A stretch of DNA of 64,000 nt from Chrysoporthe austroafricana (lineage: Eukaryota; Ascomycota; Sordariomycetes; Diaporthales; Cryphonectriaceae): assembly GCA_001051155.2 (NCBI GenBank), contig JYIP02000008.1:372001-436000 (forward strand), in the 5' to 3' direction. The position numbers and the translations under genes are program-made. The notes below the pieces were generated by a model, which did not search any database, was not told the origin of the DNA, and worked only from the letters and a program-made list of their open reading frames with translations. Below are positions 1 to 11,661 of the stretch, piece after piece; the stretch's first letter is position 1; each line of letters begins with the position of its first letter.

Positions 1-1293
1 TGTTCAGCGCTTATTAGTATGCCACGCCCCTTCCGGGCGAGGTTGCGCAGTCGACCGTCCCAATGGCAGCGATCACACCGTCCCGACACGCTTTCCGGAA
101 TCAGATTGCCGTCCTCGTCCCATCTGTGCGGAAAGTTGATGACCGGGACGGGTTGGGGGTCGCTATGCGGTTGTGCCCCACCTCCAGACACTTTGGCTTC
201 AGCTGCCTCCTGTTCGGGCGGCGGGAGACTGCCTGTCGACATGACTGTCGGTGTTTCTCAACAAGGTCGAGCGAGTAGAGTGGGCAAGGCTCAAGCCGTG
301 GGCCCTAGGTGGAGGACTCGAAAGACTGATGTTTCGTGCCAAGTGCGGGGCTCTACGGCACGGGCCGCCATTGGCCTTGCGCGACAGGGATTCATCACAG
401 AAAGACTCATCCCGCGTTACGATTCAGAACTCGACAGAAACCATATCCACGAAAGAATCTGGTGCGTCTACCGAGGCGCTGGGCCTGGGAGCTCTGCGGG
501 CATCGGTTCCTATCGTCGGTCTCGGGACATGCTGGGCATTTTTATCGGGCAGGGAAAGGCACCCGACACTGCTCAGCAGGTGCTGTTGATACGCACGAGT
601 CCCAACAAGCGTACGGGCGAACGGGTAACAGACCCTGCAATAATTCCATGTGCTTGTGATTAGTTGTCTCTTCTTTCTATTGTTCTTAGGCAATCTGAAT
701 TTGCCAGGGGGAGACTGGTGATTGGGAGCGCTGGCGGTTCAGGCCAGACCTTCTCGTGCTGGGCAGGGTGCGAGGAGGAAAGGAAGCGGTGGTTATGCAG
801 TACAAAGTACTTGATAGCCGGTGGAGAAGGCCAAGGCTGCTTACCTAATCAATCATCCCCGGCCCGGCCCCTGTCGGAGCGGAGGCCGTTGCCGGTGATG
901 TCACATGTTCGGGCGATAACGACATGACATGGGCAAGCAACCCACGGAATAAGCTTTCACACGCCCTCTTGGCGAGGTCGGCACCAGGTGCGATGTGCTG
1001 GCCAGCTATCACTGCCGTGGACACAACGAGCTGCCTTCTACCTGTCTCCGCCCTAAGAGGTGTGCGACGGGAACACCGGACCCGGCTCTGCTTCGAATCA
1101 GCGGCCGTAGCTGCGCCTGTGACTGCCCCATAAATATCCTCTCAAACAAGAAACCAACGCATCTGCCCCGGTACATAAGTAAGTCTCCGCTTCCTCACCA
1201 CCTCCGACGCCGACGGGGGCGCTTGCACAAACAGCCAGCGACAGAAAGCACGCCCTCCCCCTGCCCCGCCCCGCTACACCCTCACGACGCGCG
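1..1293. other. intergenic, no gene recognised
   Basis: Several overlapping open frames of 70-215 codons occur here, but none has recognisable domains, consistent codon use or plausible splice partners. The last 150 bases before the carboxypeptidase gene are pyrimidine-rich (CCTCACCACCTCC-like), as expected of a fungal 5' leader. Confidence 0.6.
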
Positions 1294-4107
1294 ATGCGGC
1301 TGACGGCGCCCGGACAGGCAGGCCGGAACATGGTCGAGCCCGAGAAGAAGATGGCCGACGACGAGCGCACGCCCCTCCTCGCCACCGTGAGGACCGCGCC
1401 CCCGCCCCCGCGCTACGGGCACCACGTCCTCCGCCGCTTCTGCACCATCGCGCTCTCCTGCAGCCTGGTCGCCCTCTTCGCCGCCTTCCTGTTCGTGTTC
1501 GGCTTCGCGGGCCCGCTCGAGCACCACGGCCACGGCGCCCACCGCGACCACGGCGACGATCGCTTCCAGGCGTCGTCGTGGTGGTCGTGGTCGTGGCCCG
1601 GCTCGCCCGACCGGAAGCTGAGCTATGCTGCGCTCAAGAGCGTGCTGCTCCAGACCCCGAGCAGCGAGAAGGCTGAGGAGTGGCAGCGCTATTACACTGC
1701 TGGTGCCCACCTGGCGGGCCAGAACTATTCTCAGGTATGAACGATGAACAGCTCGGAGCTACGTGTCGGTGGTTCGTGGTACTGACGGGGCCTCAGGCAC
1801 TCTGGACCAAGGAGAGATGGGAGGAGTGGGGCGTCTCCTCCACGATCGTGGACTACGACATCTACCTCAACCGCCCCGTTGACCACCGCCTGGCCATGCT
1901 GGACAGGTCTGGTGCAGCGGATGGGGATGCGTCGAACTGGAGGGTCTCCTTCGAGGCCTCCCTGACCGAGGACGTCCTGGAGGACGACCCAACCACCGGC
2001 TTCGACACCAGGATCCCGACCTTCCACGGCTATTCTGCCAGCGGCAACGTCACCGGCCGCTTCGTGTACGCCAACTACGGGACATACCAGGATTACGAAG
2101 ACCTCCTCAAGGCCGGCATCGACCTCGAGGGCAAGGTCGTCCTGGCCCGGTACGGCGGCATCTTTCGCGGCCTGAAGGTCAAGCGCGCCCAGGAGCTGGG
2201 CGCCGTCGGCGTGGTCCTCTTCACGGACCCCGGTGACGACGGAGAGGTCACGGAGGAGAAGGGCGTCGAGAAGTACCCCAACGGCCCCGCTCGCCAGCCG
2301 AGCAGTGTGCAGCGCGGGAGCACGCAGTTCCTGAGCTTTGCGCCTGGTGACCCGTAGGTCCAAAGACTTCCTTGAGGAGGACTTGAGAGGGCGAGTGCTG
2401 ACTTCCCACCAGGACCACCCCCGGCTACCCATCTAAACCGGGTGTTCCTCGCGGACCCACAGAACCATATATTCCCAGCATCCCGTCTATCCCTATCTCT
2501 TACGCGGATGCTCTACCCATCCTGAAGGCTCTCAACGGTCACGGGCCCGAGGCCAAGGATTTCAACAGGTACTGGACTGCCGATCTAGGTCTTCAGTATA
2601 AGGGCGTCCAGTACAACATCGGCCCGTCTCCCGAGGATGTCGTCCTCCACTTGTACAATGAGCAGGACTACATCATTACGCCGAACTGGGATGTGATTGG
2701 TATCATCAACGGGTCAATTCCCGACGAGGTCGTCATCGTGGGAAACCATCGCGAGTACGTCCCCCAGGAAATGCCGGGATCTCGACGGTCTTTTGGTCCT
2801 CTGCCAGACGATTTGCTAACTTGAGATGCGCAGCGCTTGGATTGTCGGAGGTGCAGGCGACCCCAACAGCGGATCTGCCGTCCTGAACGAGGTCATACGC
2901 AGCTTTGGGGTGGCCCTGAAGCTGGGCTGGAAGCCGCTGCGCACTATAGTCTTCGCCTCGTGGGACGGCGAGGAGTATGGCCTGCTGGGATCGACCGAGT
3001 GGGTGGAGGAATACCTGCCCTGGCTCTCGCACGCCAACGTGGCCTATTTGAACCTGGACGTCAGCGTCAGGGGCCAGAAGTTCCACGCATCGGCCGCCCC
3101 CCTGCTCGACAACATCCTTTACGACATCACCGCCCAGGTCCAGTCTCCCAACCAGACGGTGGAGGGCCAGACTGTGTACGACACCTGGGACAAGAAGATC
3201 TCCACGATGGGCAGCGGAAGTGACTTCACGGCCTTCCAGGACTTCGCGGGAATCCCCTCTCTCGATATGGGTTTCACCGCAGGGCCGAAGGATCCCGTCT
3301 ACCACTATCACTCGAACTACGACAGCTTCCACTGGATGGCCACCTACGGAGACCCGGGCTTCATCTACCACCGCACCATGTCGCAGATCCTCGCCCTGAT
3401 GACAGCCAAGCTCGCCGATGAGCCACTCCTCTCGTTCGAGGCGGCCAACTACGCCGCGGCGCTCGACACCTACGTCAGCAAGGTGGAGGCCAAGCTCGCA
3501 GCCGCCCTCTCCCCCTCCAGCGCCCAGTCGGAGCCCACGGACAAGGCCGAGATCCTGGCGCTCCGGGGCACCGTCATCCACGACGAGGTGGTCGGCGACC
3601 CGGCCGCGTTCCGGCGCACCCTGGCGCGGCTGCACGGGGCGATCGCGGGCCTGCGCGCCGAGGCGGCCAAGCTGGACGCCAAGCGGGCGGCGCTGCAGGG
3701 CGAGGTCGACGAGGAGATCCCCTGGTGGCAGTGGCCGCGGAAGGTGAGGCTCGCGTACGAGGTGAAGAAGGTGAACACCAAGTACAAGTACCTGGAGCGG
3801 GACTTCCTCTACCCGCAGGGCCTGGACGGGCGGCCGTGGTTCAAGCACGTCGTGTTCGCGCCGGGGCTGTGGACCGGGTACGCCGGAGGTGAGTGATCTA
3901 TCTGCGACATCGAGTTGCCTGCCCTTGCCCTTCTTCTCCTGAGATGTGCGGCGGCGGCGGGGAGCTAACCCTTTCGCAGCTGTCTTCCCCGGGCTGGTGG
4001 AGAGCATCGACGCCAAGGACTACAACAACGCGGCGCGGTGGGCGGACATCATCGAGGGCTGCATCAAGACTGCGACGGAGAACATCAAGGTTGGATACCA
4101 CGGCTGA
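1294..4107 (+). CDS. glutamate carboxypeptidase II-like M28 metallopeptidase (5 exons)
   Basis: Predicted type II membrane zinc peptidase of the NAALADase/PSMA family (M28B), which removes C-terminal glutamate or acidic residues from peptides; in fungi such enzymes act in the vacuole or at the surface. Exons inferred from GT-AG junctions that keep the family sequence in frame: 1294-1734, 1797-2353, 2413-2754, 2834-3888, 3980-4107, giving about 840 aa. An in-frame ATG at 1330 (MVEPEKK) would give 828 aa and is equally likely. A hydrophobic anchor lies near residues 47-72 (IALSCSLVALFAAFLFVF). A PA domain follows (GKVVLARYGGIFRGLKVKRA), then the catalytic domain with zinc ligands in GNHRDAW, GDPNSGS, SWDGEEYG, YLNLDV and YHYHSNYDSF, then a TFR-type helical dimerisation domain. 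The HRD ligand motif is assembled across the third intron (2755-2833), which supports that junction. All metal ligands are present, so the enzyme is probably active. The substrate is not known. Confidence 0.92.
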
Positions 4108-5031
4108 ACCATCCGCGCCGTCTCGGGAGGATCATGAGTTTCGACTTGTACATCCCCAAATTGAGCGTGTATGATACTCTTAAGCATATAGGTGTGTGAA
4201 CGATATAAGTAGGTCCTGGGGTTTCTCGCCAGGTTCTGGCAGATATGATGCCTTTCGAAGCTTTTTCCTGGGGGAGAGGGGGAGGACAAATTCCCAGGTC
4301 CTATTCACTTTCAGTCTAGTTGAACTGTTCTGCACGTCCAAGCAAGGCGCAGGATTCGCATCTTCACGATTTATTTACCTTGAGCACCTATTGTCCACAG
4401 CGTGCGCTGATTCGCGATGGGAGGAGTAACCCTGCGAGCCAACTATTCCACCGCAACTCAAAGCCATAGAAACAGACGCCTGTCATATCCACCGCCTCCC
4501 GCCCTGACTCACAGTCCCCTCCAAGCCTCTGGGTCGCCAGGCGAGGTCACTGTACTGTAACATGATCTTGTCGTTCGTCCCCACAGCAGCGTCTCAAGCC
4601 CGGAGGTCCTGCAGCCATTCAAGCAACGTTACTACAGCACGCTGTCCCTTGCTTTTATGGTGACGCATCAGTCCATCCTCCCCCCAAAAAGACCAATCTC
4701 CTGGAGGTGAAGCGCCAGACGCGCGGAGGTTCGTCAGGGCCCTTGCTTAGCGCGGTGCCGCACCACATGATACTTACTTACCGTGGTATGGCAATCTCCC
4801 GGACGTTAATGCACGTAATATAATAGGTAGATCAGCTAAATTATACCCTACTTCGTCGCGTCTGTAGAGCCGAGTCGTCCTTCCTCTCCACCGTGACGAT
4901 TCGAAATCTACGATTGGCTTCCTCTCCCTGCTTCTTTTTTTGGTCTTCGCATAAACGCGTGCACATCATTAGGCCCATCGATCCGATGCCTTGATTAAAC
5001 CGGGCAGGCCTTCTTCGACTGGCCACACGTC
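4108..5031. other. intergenic, 3' end of peptidase gene and 5' leader of J-protein gene
   Basis: No convincing coding frame. The last 180 bases before 5032 are CT-rich and lack a clear TATA box. The sequence at 4790-4860 is AT-rich (ATAATATAATAGGTAG) and could hold a promoter or terminator, but I cannot assign it. Confidence 0.5.
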
Positions 5032-5125
5032 ATGGCGGATCGAGCATCTTTATCATCGTCATCCACCACCAACGCGCGCCGCCGCACGGCCTCATCAGCG
5101 CGCTCGTCCGGCGTCTTCGACGGCA

Positions 5126-5168
<43 letters not shown>

Positions 5169-7785
5169 CTTCCTGCTCCCGGGCCGGTACTACAACCCGA
5201 GCGTGCGCTCCGTCGCCTCGCGCGTGTCGCTGTCGGAGCAGTTCGCCACGACGCGGCGGGAGTACGAGTTCGGGTTCGACGACGGCGCGTCGCTCGCCAC
5301 GCGCAGCGAGCACGACGGCGGGGGCGCAGGCTACGACACGCCGCCGGCCGCGGACGACGCGAGCCTCGAGGGCGTCGTGGTGGTCGTGCCGCCGGGGGAG
5401 GAGGGGCGCGGGGGCGCCGCGAGGGTGCGGCGGACGCACTACGAGCTGCTGTGCCTGCCCGAGGGGGCGGCGCTCGCCGCGGACGAGGTCCGGCGCGCCT
5501 ACTTCCGGCTCTGCGACGTCCTGTGCGCGCCCGAGATCCCGGCGCGGTACCGCGCGTCGGCGGGGGCTTACTTCGGCGACGTGCAGGCTGCGTTCGAGGC
5601 GCTGGTCGGGGAGGGCAGCAGGCGGGACTACGACCTCGCCGTCGCGGACGGGGAGGACGGGGCGAGCTCGGGAGACGACTCCGAGGTCGACGACGAGGGC
5701 CGGGAGGCGGGCGGGAAGGGCGCGTCTGCCAGGCGGACGGATCCTCGGCTCGTCAGGAGGGTGCGGCGGCAGCAGGAGCAGCAGCGGTCGACGGAGGTCG
5801 GCATCCAGATGGACGGGACCGGCCTGGGCCTGTCGAAGACAAGGCCGGCCTGGCCTCGACGGGCTCTGCCGACCGCGCTGTCCGTCACGCACACTACGAC
5901 CACCAGCCTCCCGGCCGTCAGCCGTTTCCTGGAGCCGGAGGCGCGGTGGCTACGGAGGGCGCTGAAGGGCCCGGCGGTCCAAGGAGGACAGGAAGACGGG
6001 CTCATGCTCTACTGTGCACCCACGACAGTCACCACAACATCATCACTCCTCGCCTCGAACCTCAGCTATTCTCCCCTCGACCCCTCCGTGGGGCCCGCCA
6101 GCCGCAGCCAGACCATCCTCCCCGACAGCTTCGCGAGGGACCGGCCGATGGACTGGTACGCGGCGTCCCTCGCGCCGCTGGTCAGCGTCAGGCTGCGACA
6201 GGAGCTCTTCCTCCGCGGGCCGGGGCTGTCCGCGGCGGCCCTGCGGCGGACGCTCCCGGACGCCGTCGTGGAGGTCGAGACGGACGCGCTGAACGCCGCG
6301 TCGCTGACGGCCCGGGCGTCGAACGCGCTCCGCGTCGGCGGCGCAGAGGGGGCCGCGGGCCCGGATGGAGAGCCGCTGCACGTCGAGGCGAGCGTGTCGG
6401 TCAGCCGGTCCCCACTGGCAAGGAGCTTCGCGACGCGCCTCGGGCTCGCGGTCCACAGACGCCTGTCTCCTCGTGGTGCCACCGCCTTTGCTAGTGTGGA
6501 TAGCGGGACCTCGTCGCTGTGGGAGGCATCACCGGCATCGTCCTTCTGGTACCCGGACAGGGGGGACCTCGAGGGCGAGGGTGGGGTGTCGCTGCAGCGC
6601 TTCATGGGCCAGCTGTCGAGGCTTCTGGGACAGCGGGTGATGCCGTATAGTCCACCCACGGCGGAGGTCGGATACAGGTTCAGCGGCTCTGCTGATGACG
6701 GTCTGGGGCTGAACACTGGGCGGCCGTTCACGAAGCAGGCGAGAAGTGGGCTGCGACGGCTGCACGATGATATTGATCTGGAAGAGCCGGGGAAAGGGGG
6801 ATCGTGGACAGTCTCGGGTGCCGTGACAGCGGGGGGCGTCGCCGGCTACCTCAGATATGGCAAGGACCTGTTCGCATCCTCGTCGCCGCCTACAGCGCCA
6901 GACGAGGGTTCTCAGCTCTCGACCCGGTGGAAAAAACTCCTGGGCTTCCGCATGGAATCGGAGCTCATAACCCAAATATGGAAGAGCGACGCCGCCTTCA
7001 CCGGGATACCGCCCTGGAGAAGGTCAGAAGTGACCCGCCTCGCCATCCGCGGACTCAAGAGGATCGGGAAGTCATCAAGACTAGGCCTTGAGCTCGGCGT
7101 CAACAGCGCCAGCAGCAGCATCATCCTGTCCTTCTACTTCTCCCGACGCAACGACAGGCTCGTCATCCCCCTCATGTTCTTCCGGGACGGCTCGCCCCTC
7201 GACCACCGCTTCTCGTCATACTACACGAAACTCCTCTTCTGGGCCGCATTCCTGCCCGCCCTGGGCCTCGCCGCGGTCGACCACGCGCTCGCATCCCGCC
7301 CGCGAGGCGATCACCCGGAGACAGGCAGCGGCAAGAAGACGGAGGCCGAGCGCGCCGCGTCCCGCAGGGCCGCCGCCCAGCGCCGCGTCGACGCGCGCCG
7401 CGCCGAGGCCGACGAGCTCGTCACGCTCCTCGCCGGGCCGGTCGGGCGGCGGCAGCGGGCGCAGCGCGAGCGCGGCGGGCTCGCGGTCGTCAGCGCCAAG
7501 TACGGCGTGCTGCTGGACCCAGCGGCGTCCGCGTCATCGTCGGCGTCGCCGTCCGGTCCGGCCTGGGCGGCGCCCGAGGACGTCGCGGACGTCACCGTGG
7601 CGGTGGCGGCGCTGGTCGACGACGCGGGCCGGCTGTGCATCCCCGCGGGCCTGCGGAAGAGCAAGCTGCTGGGCTTCTGGGACCCGCGGCCCGGCCGGAC
7701 GAAGTGTCTGGTGGTGAGGTATGTCTACGGCGGGCGGGATGGGATCAAGGCGGTAATGGGACGGGAGGAGCTGAGGTTGCCTTGA
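5032..7785 (+). CDS. DNAJC11-like J-domain protein with DUF3395, HPD motif absent
   Basis: Single exon, 917 aa. The layout matches metazoan DNAJC11 and its fungal relatives, which associate with the mitochondrial inner-membrane organising (MICOS/MIB) machinery. A low-complexity Ser/Gly N-terminus includes 13 consecutive Gly codons (5128-5166). A J-like helical domain follows at about residues 135-205, starting THYELLCLPEGAAL and ending QAAFEALVGEGSRRDYDL. A long beta-rich middle comes next, and a C-terminal DUF3395-like region from about residue 690 (RLVIPLMFFRDGSPLDHRF), containing a hydrophobic stretch (FWAAFLPALGLAAV) and a coiled segment rich in Arg/Ala. In the J domain the position expected to carry His-Pro-Asp reads CAPEIPARYR, so the residues needed to stimulate Hsp70 ATPase are missing. 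It may therefore act structurally rather than as a co-chaperone. Neighbours give no further clue. Family assignment is fairly sure; the mitochondrial role is inferred from the family. Confidence 0.82.
5128..5166 (+). repeat. (GGC)13 trinucleotide run encoding polyglycine
   Basis: Thirteen uninterrupted GGC codons inside the J-domain protein gene, in its disordered N-terminus. A pure codon run of this kind is prone to slippage and likely varies in length between strains. Confidence 0.95.
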
Positions 7786-8966
7786 ATGGGAGGGGGAATA
7801 GTTTTATGATTCATGTTTATGACACACTGCATGAAAGGAGGAAGGTAATGGTATGGTCTATCCGGGGGAAATTTGTATCCAAGTCCACTCACCATCTCCT
7901 TGACCTCGTCGAGGACCTGTATCACGTTTACGTATCATGAGTCCACTCAAAATGGCATTCAAATCCTACGCAGTCAAGATTTCCCCGAAATCTTCGTGCC
8001 TTTTGAAGTTTGAGGCTCTATGCATCATGCTATCACGGCTACGAGGGCTACCAAACCAACTCGACCACCTCGTCATCTCCTACTTCCTCTACCCCGCGAT
8101 GTAGGTAGACTTGCGTCACGGCGTCCCTCTCAACATTCAAGGTCTTTGTAAGAACAAGTATGAATGTTTCGTGTCCTCCCTTACTTAATGTCTTCGCGGG
8201 CACACAAACTCCACTCGTAGTTCTTTCACGGATCCTCGTCATCCTAATCCTTCCATATCTGCTCAGTCCTGCTCGGATTCGGCACTCTCATACACCATCA
8301 TACACATTGATTGGATGTAATAACATGCTCTGCTAGCATGTAGGGCTTCACTAGGGTCGATTAATTCCACTAGACTATGACCTGATTCCAGTGCAATATC
8401 TCCCTGATGTCATCTTAGGAATGTCAGATAATAAGCAAATGTGATCCCTGTGTATATCTCAGACGCTATCCACTCTGAAAGAGTGTTCTCTTGAGTTCAT
8501 CTGAGCAATACCGAATAATAAGATTCCCTTCCATGGAATTTGTTTTCTGGTCCCCTCATCACAATGCTGTCTTCGAGCTGTAAACAGCGACTGATATCGC
8601 GGCGAAATTTGTGGATGAACCCCGGAGATTACGCTGTCGTAAAGACGAGAGCTTCGTTGCAAAAGCCGGATCTAAGGCCTGCTTCGAACGCGAGTCTGAC
8701 ATGCTTTCCCAGAACCCATCGTCGATGGAGTTGGGTCAGACTATAGTGGATCTCTCAGCGCTGCGGCAGAGCGAGCTAGTAGTGGCTGACGTCTGGAGAA
8801 GGGCAACTGGCTTACTTAAGCCTCCTCAACCTTCTTTTGTCTCCGGGCTGACCTTCGCCAAGGCGCTCACTCAGCCCTCCATGAATAGTCCACCAGCATA
8901 TCTACCCTGTCGACGAAGCGCCCCCTCTCGCCCACACATGCCGTCGCCCGGGCGCAGCGGTTCGAG
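7786..8966. other. intergenic, no gene recognised
   Basis: A 1.2-kb spacer with lower GC than the flanking genes. It has only short open frames (up to about 120 codons) without domain features. The sequence from 8800 onward (CCTCCTCAACCTTCTTTTGTCTCC) looks like the leader of the downstream Zn2Cys6 gene. Confidence 0.5.
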
Positions 8967-11540
8967 ATGATGGGCCTTCAGCCACGGGTCGGCAACGACC
9001 AGCTGTCGGCCATCCCCGGCGTGACGATGCCCCACGCGACGCAGGCCTGCGCGACCTGCAAGAGGCAGAAGCGGAAGTGCGACAAGCTGCTGCCGGCGTG
9101 CTCGCGGTGCGCCGCGCTCCAGCGCATGTGCGACTACTCGGAGGGCGCCGGCGGCAGCGGCGCCGCCGCGGCCGCCCCGTCGGCCGAGGACTTCGCGGCG
9201 CTGCAGGCGAAGCTGGTGGAGATCGAGGCGAGGCTGCAGGCCGGCGCCGCTGCCGCCGGCGCCGGCCCGGCCTTCACCCCCGCCGCGTCGAGCACGAACA
9301 CGGGGGGCGCCGAGTCGAGCCCGGAGAACAACGCGGCGGCCGGGCCCTCTTGGGCGGGTGGTTACCGAAAGGTGCCGCCGGTGACGAACAGGTTTCCCAG
9401 TGCGGTCTTTCTCGACATTGACGTATATAACCACATCAGAGTCTTTCCTCCAAAGCCAAATATCGATGTCCCAGCAGTAAGTCTAATGTGCAGGCTGGCT
9501 CAATTTTAAGGTCGTCTTGTTGCCCATATTCATACCGCGCTGCTTTTGGTCGCCTCCGTGCATGGCGGATAAATCGTACCCAGCGTCTCTCGAGGGAATG
9601 CGTGTCGGTGTGCTTCCCCTGGGGTTCTCGCCTTTCCTCTGGGGAGAAGGGTGAGGGAGCAGCACTGGTCTTTGCATTCTCTCAAGTATATCTATTGCTT
9701 TTGATCCTGGATCGCGATGGACCTCTGTTGTTCGTTCAAGTCACTCTCTGGGTGGAAGCAATTCTCGGTTTTCTGGCTAGTCGGGGAACTGGTCAGTCTC
9801 GGATTCTGGATATGTCTAGTACTCCGAATAAGTCCTCGAACCAGTAGTTCCGGGGTTTCAAATAAATAATATGGCCTTTGACCCACTCCCACCGACGTCT
9901 CCATGCCGTATCTTCCGTTTCGTCTCGTGTCGTTTGCCTGCCCATTCATCTCTAGGCCCAGTGCTGATCGTTCCCAGGAAGTCCTCGAGATGCTCGATTC
10001 AAGCGAAGTCATCGAGCAAGCCGCCTCGGCCTACTTCACTACGGTCCACAAGTGGTTCTCCTTCATCTCCAGGAAACGCATGAACTTGGGCATATCCCTC
10101 GCAGAGGGCGGGTCGGACCTCGCCCTGCTCTTCCTCGCCATGAAGCTGATCACCACCACCCCGCCGCCCGAGGTGGCCTCCGCGGCACACATGCCTATAT
10201 ACAGGACCGCGAAGCAGTTCGTGGCCCTGCTCGAGTCCGCAGGTGCGGTGTCGCTGCCGTACCTCCAGGCGATGATCATCATCGCGCTGTATGAGTACAG
10301 CCACGCCATTTACCCCACGGCTTGGATGACGGTCGGCAACTGCGTCCGCTACGCGGCGCTGCTCGGCCTCCCGTCATACGGCGACGCCGCGGGGATTCTC
10401 GGACCATGTGTAGGCCCGCCTCCCTGCTTCCCCCCCTCCTCCACCTATCAATGCCATATCTGACCTCCTCCCAAGACAACGTGGACCGAAGCGGAAGAAC
10501 GCCGCCGCGTCTGGTGGGCAACGCACATCCTGGACCGCCTCATCTCCCTCGGCTCCAAGCGGCCCTTCGCCAGCGACCCCACCCCGCCCCCGGACACCGA
10601 GTTCCTCCCCGTCGACGACCTCGCCTGGGACGCAGGCGACATGGCGCGGTGCTTCCAGCGGCCCGTGTCCACGCCGCTCTCGGACCCGTCGGCGAGCCCC
10701 TTCGCCCGCTTTGCGCAGGCCTCCGTCCTGATCTCAAAGGCGATGGCGCACTGCAAGCGGGCGGTGGGCAGGTACAACCAGTTCCATGACGACCGCGGCG
10801 CGACGGCGGAGGCGGAGCGGGAGGGGCCAGAGGGGGACAGCGACGACAGCAGGCCGCTGAACATCCGCGAGGCGACGGCGGTCGTCTCGGAGCTCGACAC
10901 GCTCTGCCGGGCCATCGCGCGCGACATGGAGGCGGCGGGCGCGGCGCCGGGCACGGGCGGGTACTTCGCGTACGTGACGGCGCGCTGCGCGGCGTGGTCG
11001 GCGGCCGTCATGGTGCTGGACCTGTACTCGTGCCCGGAGCACATGCGGCCGGGGGCCGGGACGGGCGCCGAGCACGGGGCGCCGCCGCGCGGCGGGGCCG
11101 AGCTGGCGATGCAGGTCGAGTCGATCAACGGGCTGCGGCTGGCGGCCGCGAGCGTCCGGGTCGTCGCGGAGGAGCTGGTGCGGCTGCTGCGGGCCGAGGA
11201 CCGCGAGGCGCGGCACGCGCCGTGGGAGCTGGGCTGGACCAGCTACTCGGCGCGCGGGCAGCTCGTGGATTTCCGCGGCGGCGAGAAGGAGGAGGATGGC
11301 GCGGCGCGGGTCGCGGAGAGGGTCAGCCCGCTGGTCCTGGACGCCCTGTACTGCGGCATGTCGACCTTCCAGTGGCTGTGGCGGGAGAATGGGGATGCGG
11401 ATATGAAGGCGGGCTTGGACATCACGAAGGAGTGCATGGAGAGGCTCGCGCAGAGGTGGAGGCTGGCCGGGGAGTATCTGGAGATCGAAAAGAGGAGCGG
11501 CGAGGCTTTGCTGCGGATGGGTTTGAATGGGGGAGGGTAG
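8967..11540 (+). CDS. Zn(II)2Cys6 fungal-type transcription factor (3 exons)
   Basis: Nuclear DNA-binding regulator. Proposed exons are 8967-9476, 9978-10409 and 10476-11540, giving about 668 aa. The binuclear zinc cluster near residues 28-55 is complete: CATCKRQKRKC then C-x6-C-x2-C-x6-C, followed by an Ala-rich linker and a short coiled coil (EDFAALQAKLVEIEARLQAG) typical of dimerising Gal4-class proteins. Exon 2 opens with a helix (EVLEMLDSSEVIEQAASAYF) leading into the fungal-specific transcription-factor domain, which runs into exon 3 (WTEAEERRRVWWATHILDR). The first intron, 9477-9977, is 501 nt with a good GTAAGT donor, far longer than others here, so an additional small exon may be hidden in it. 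The second intron was placed at 10410-10475 because only that donor keeps frame. An alternative ATG at 9024 (MPHATQAC) lies just before the zinc cluster. Target genes are unknown; it is not embedded in a recognisable metabolic cluster. Confidence 0.85.
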
Positions 11541-11661
11541 GAGCGTCATGTGAATCCTGTTGAGACGGACGGCTGTGTTGTGGCATCTATACCTGTCTAA
11601 TATTCATACAGCACGCTTTTCGCTTCCTTCCCACATCTTCTCCAAGTCTGCAAGCGCTCCT

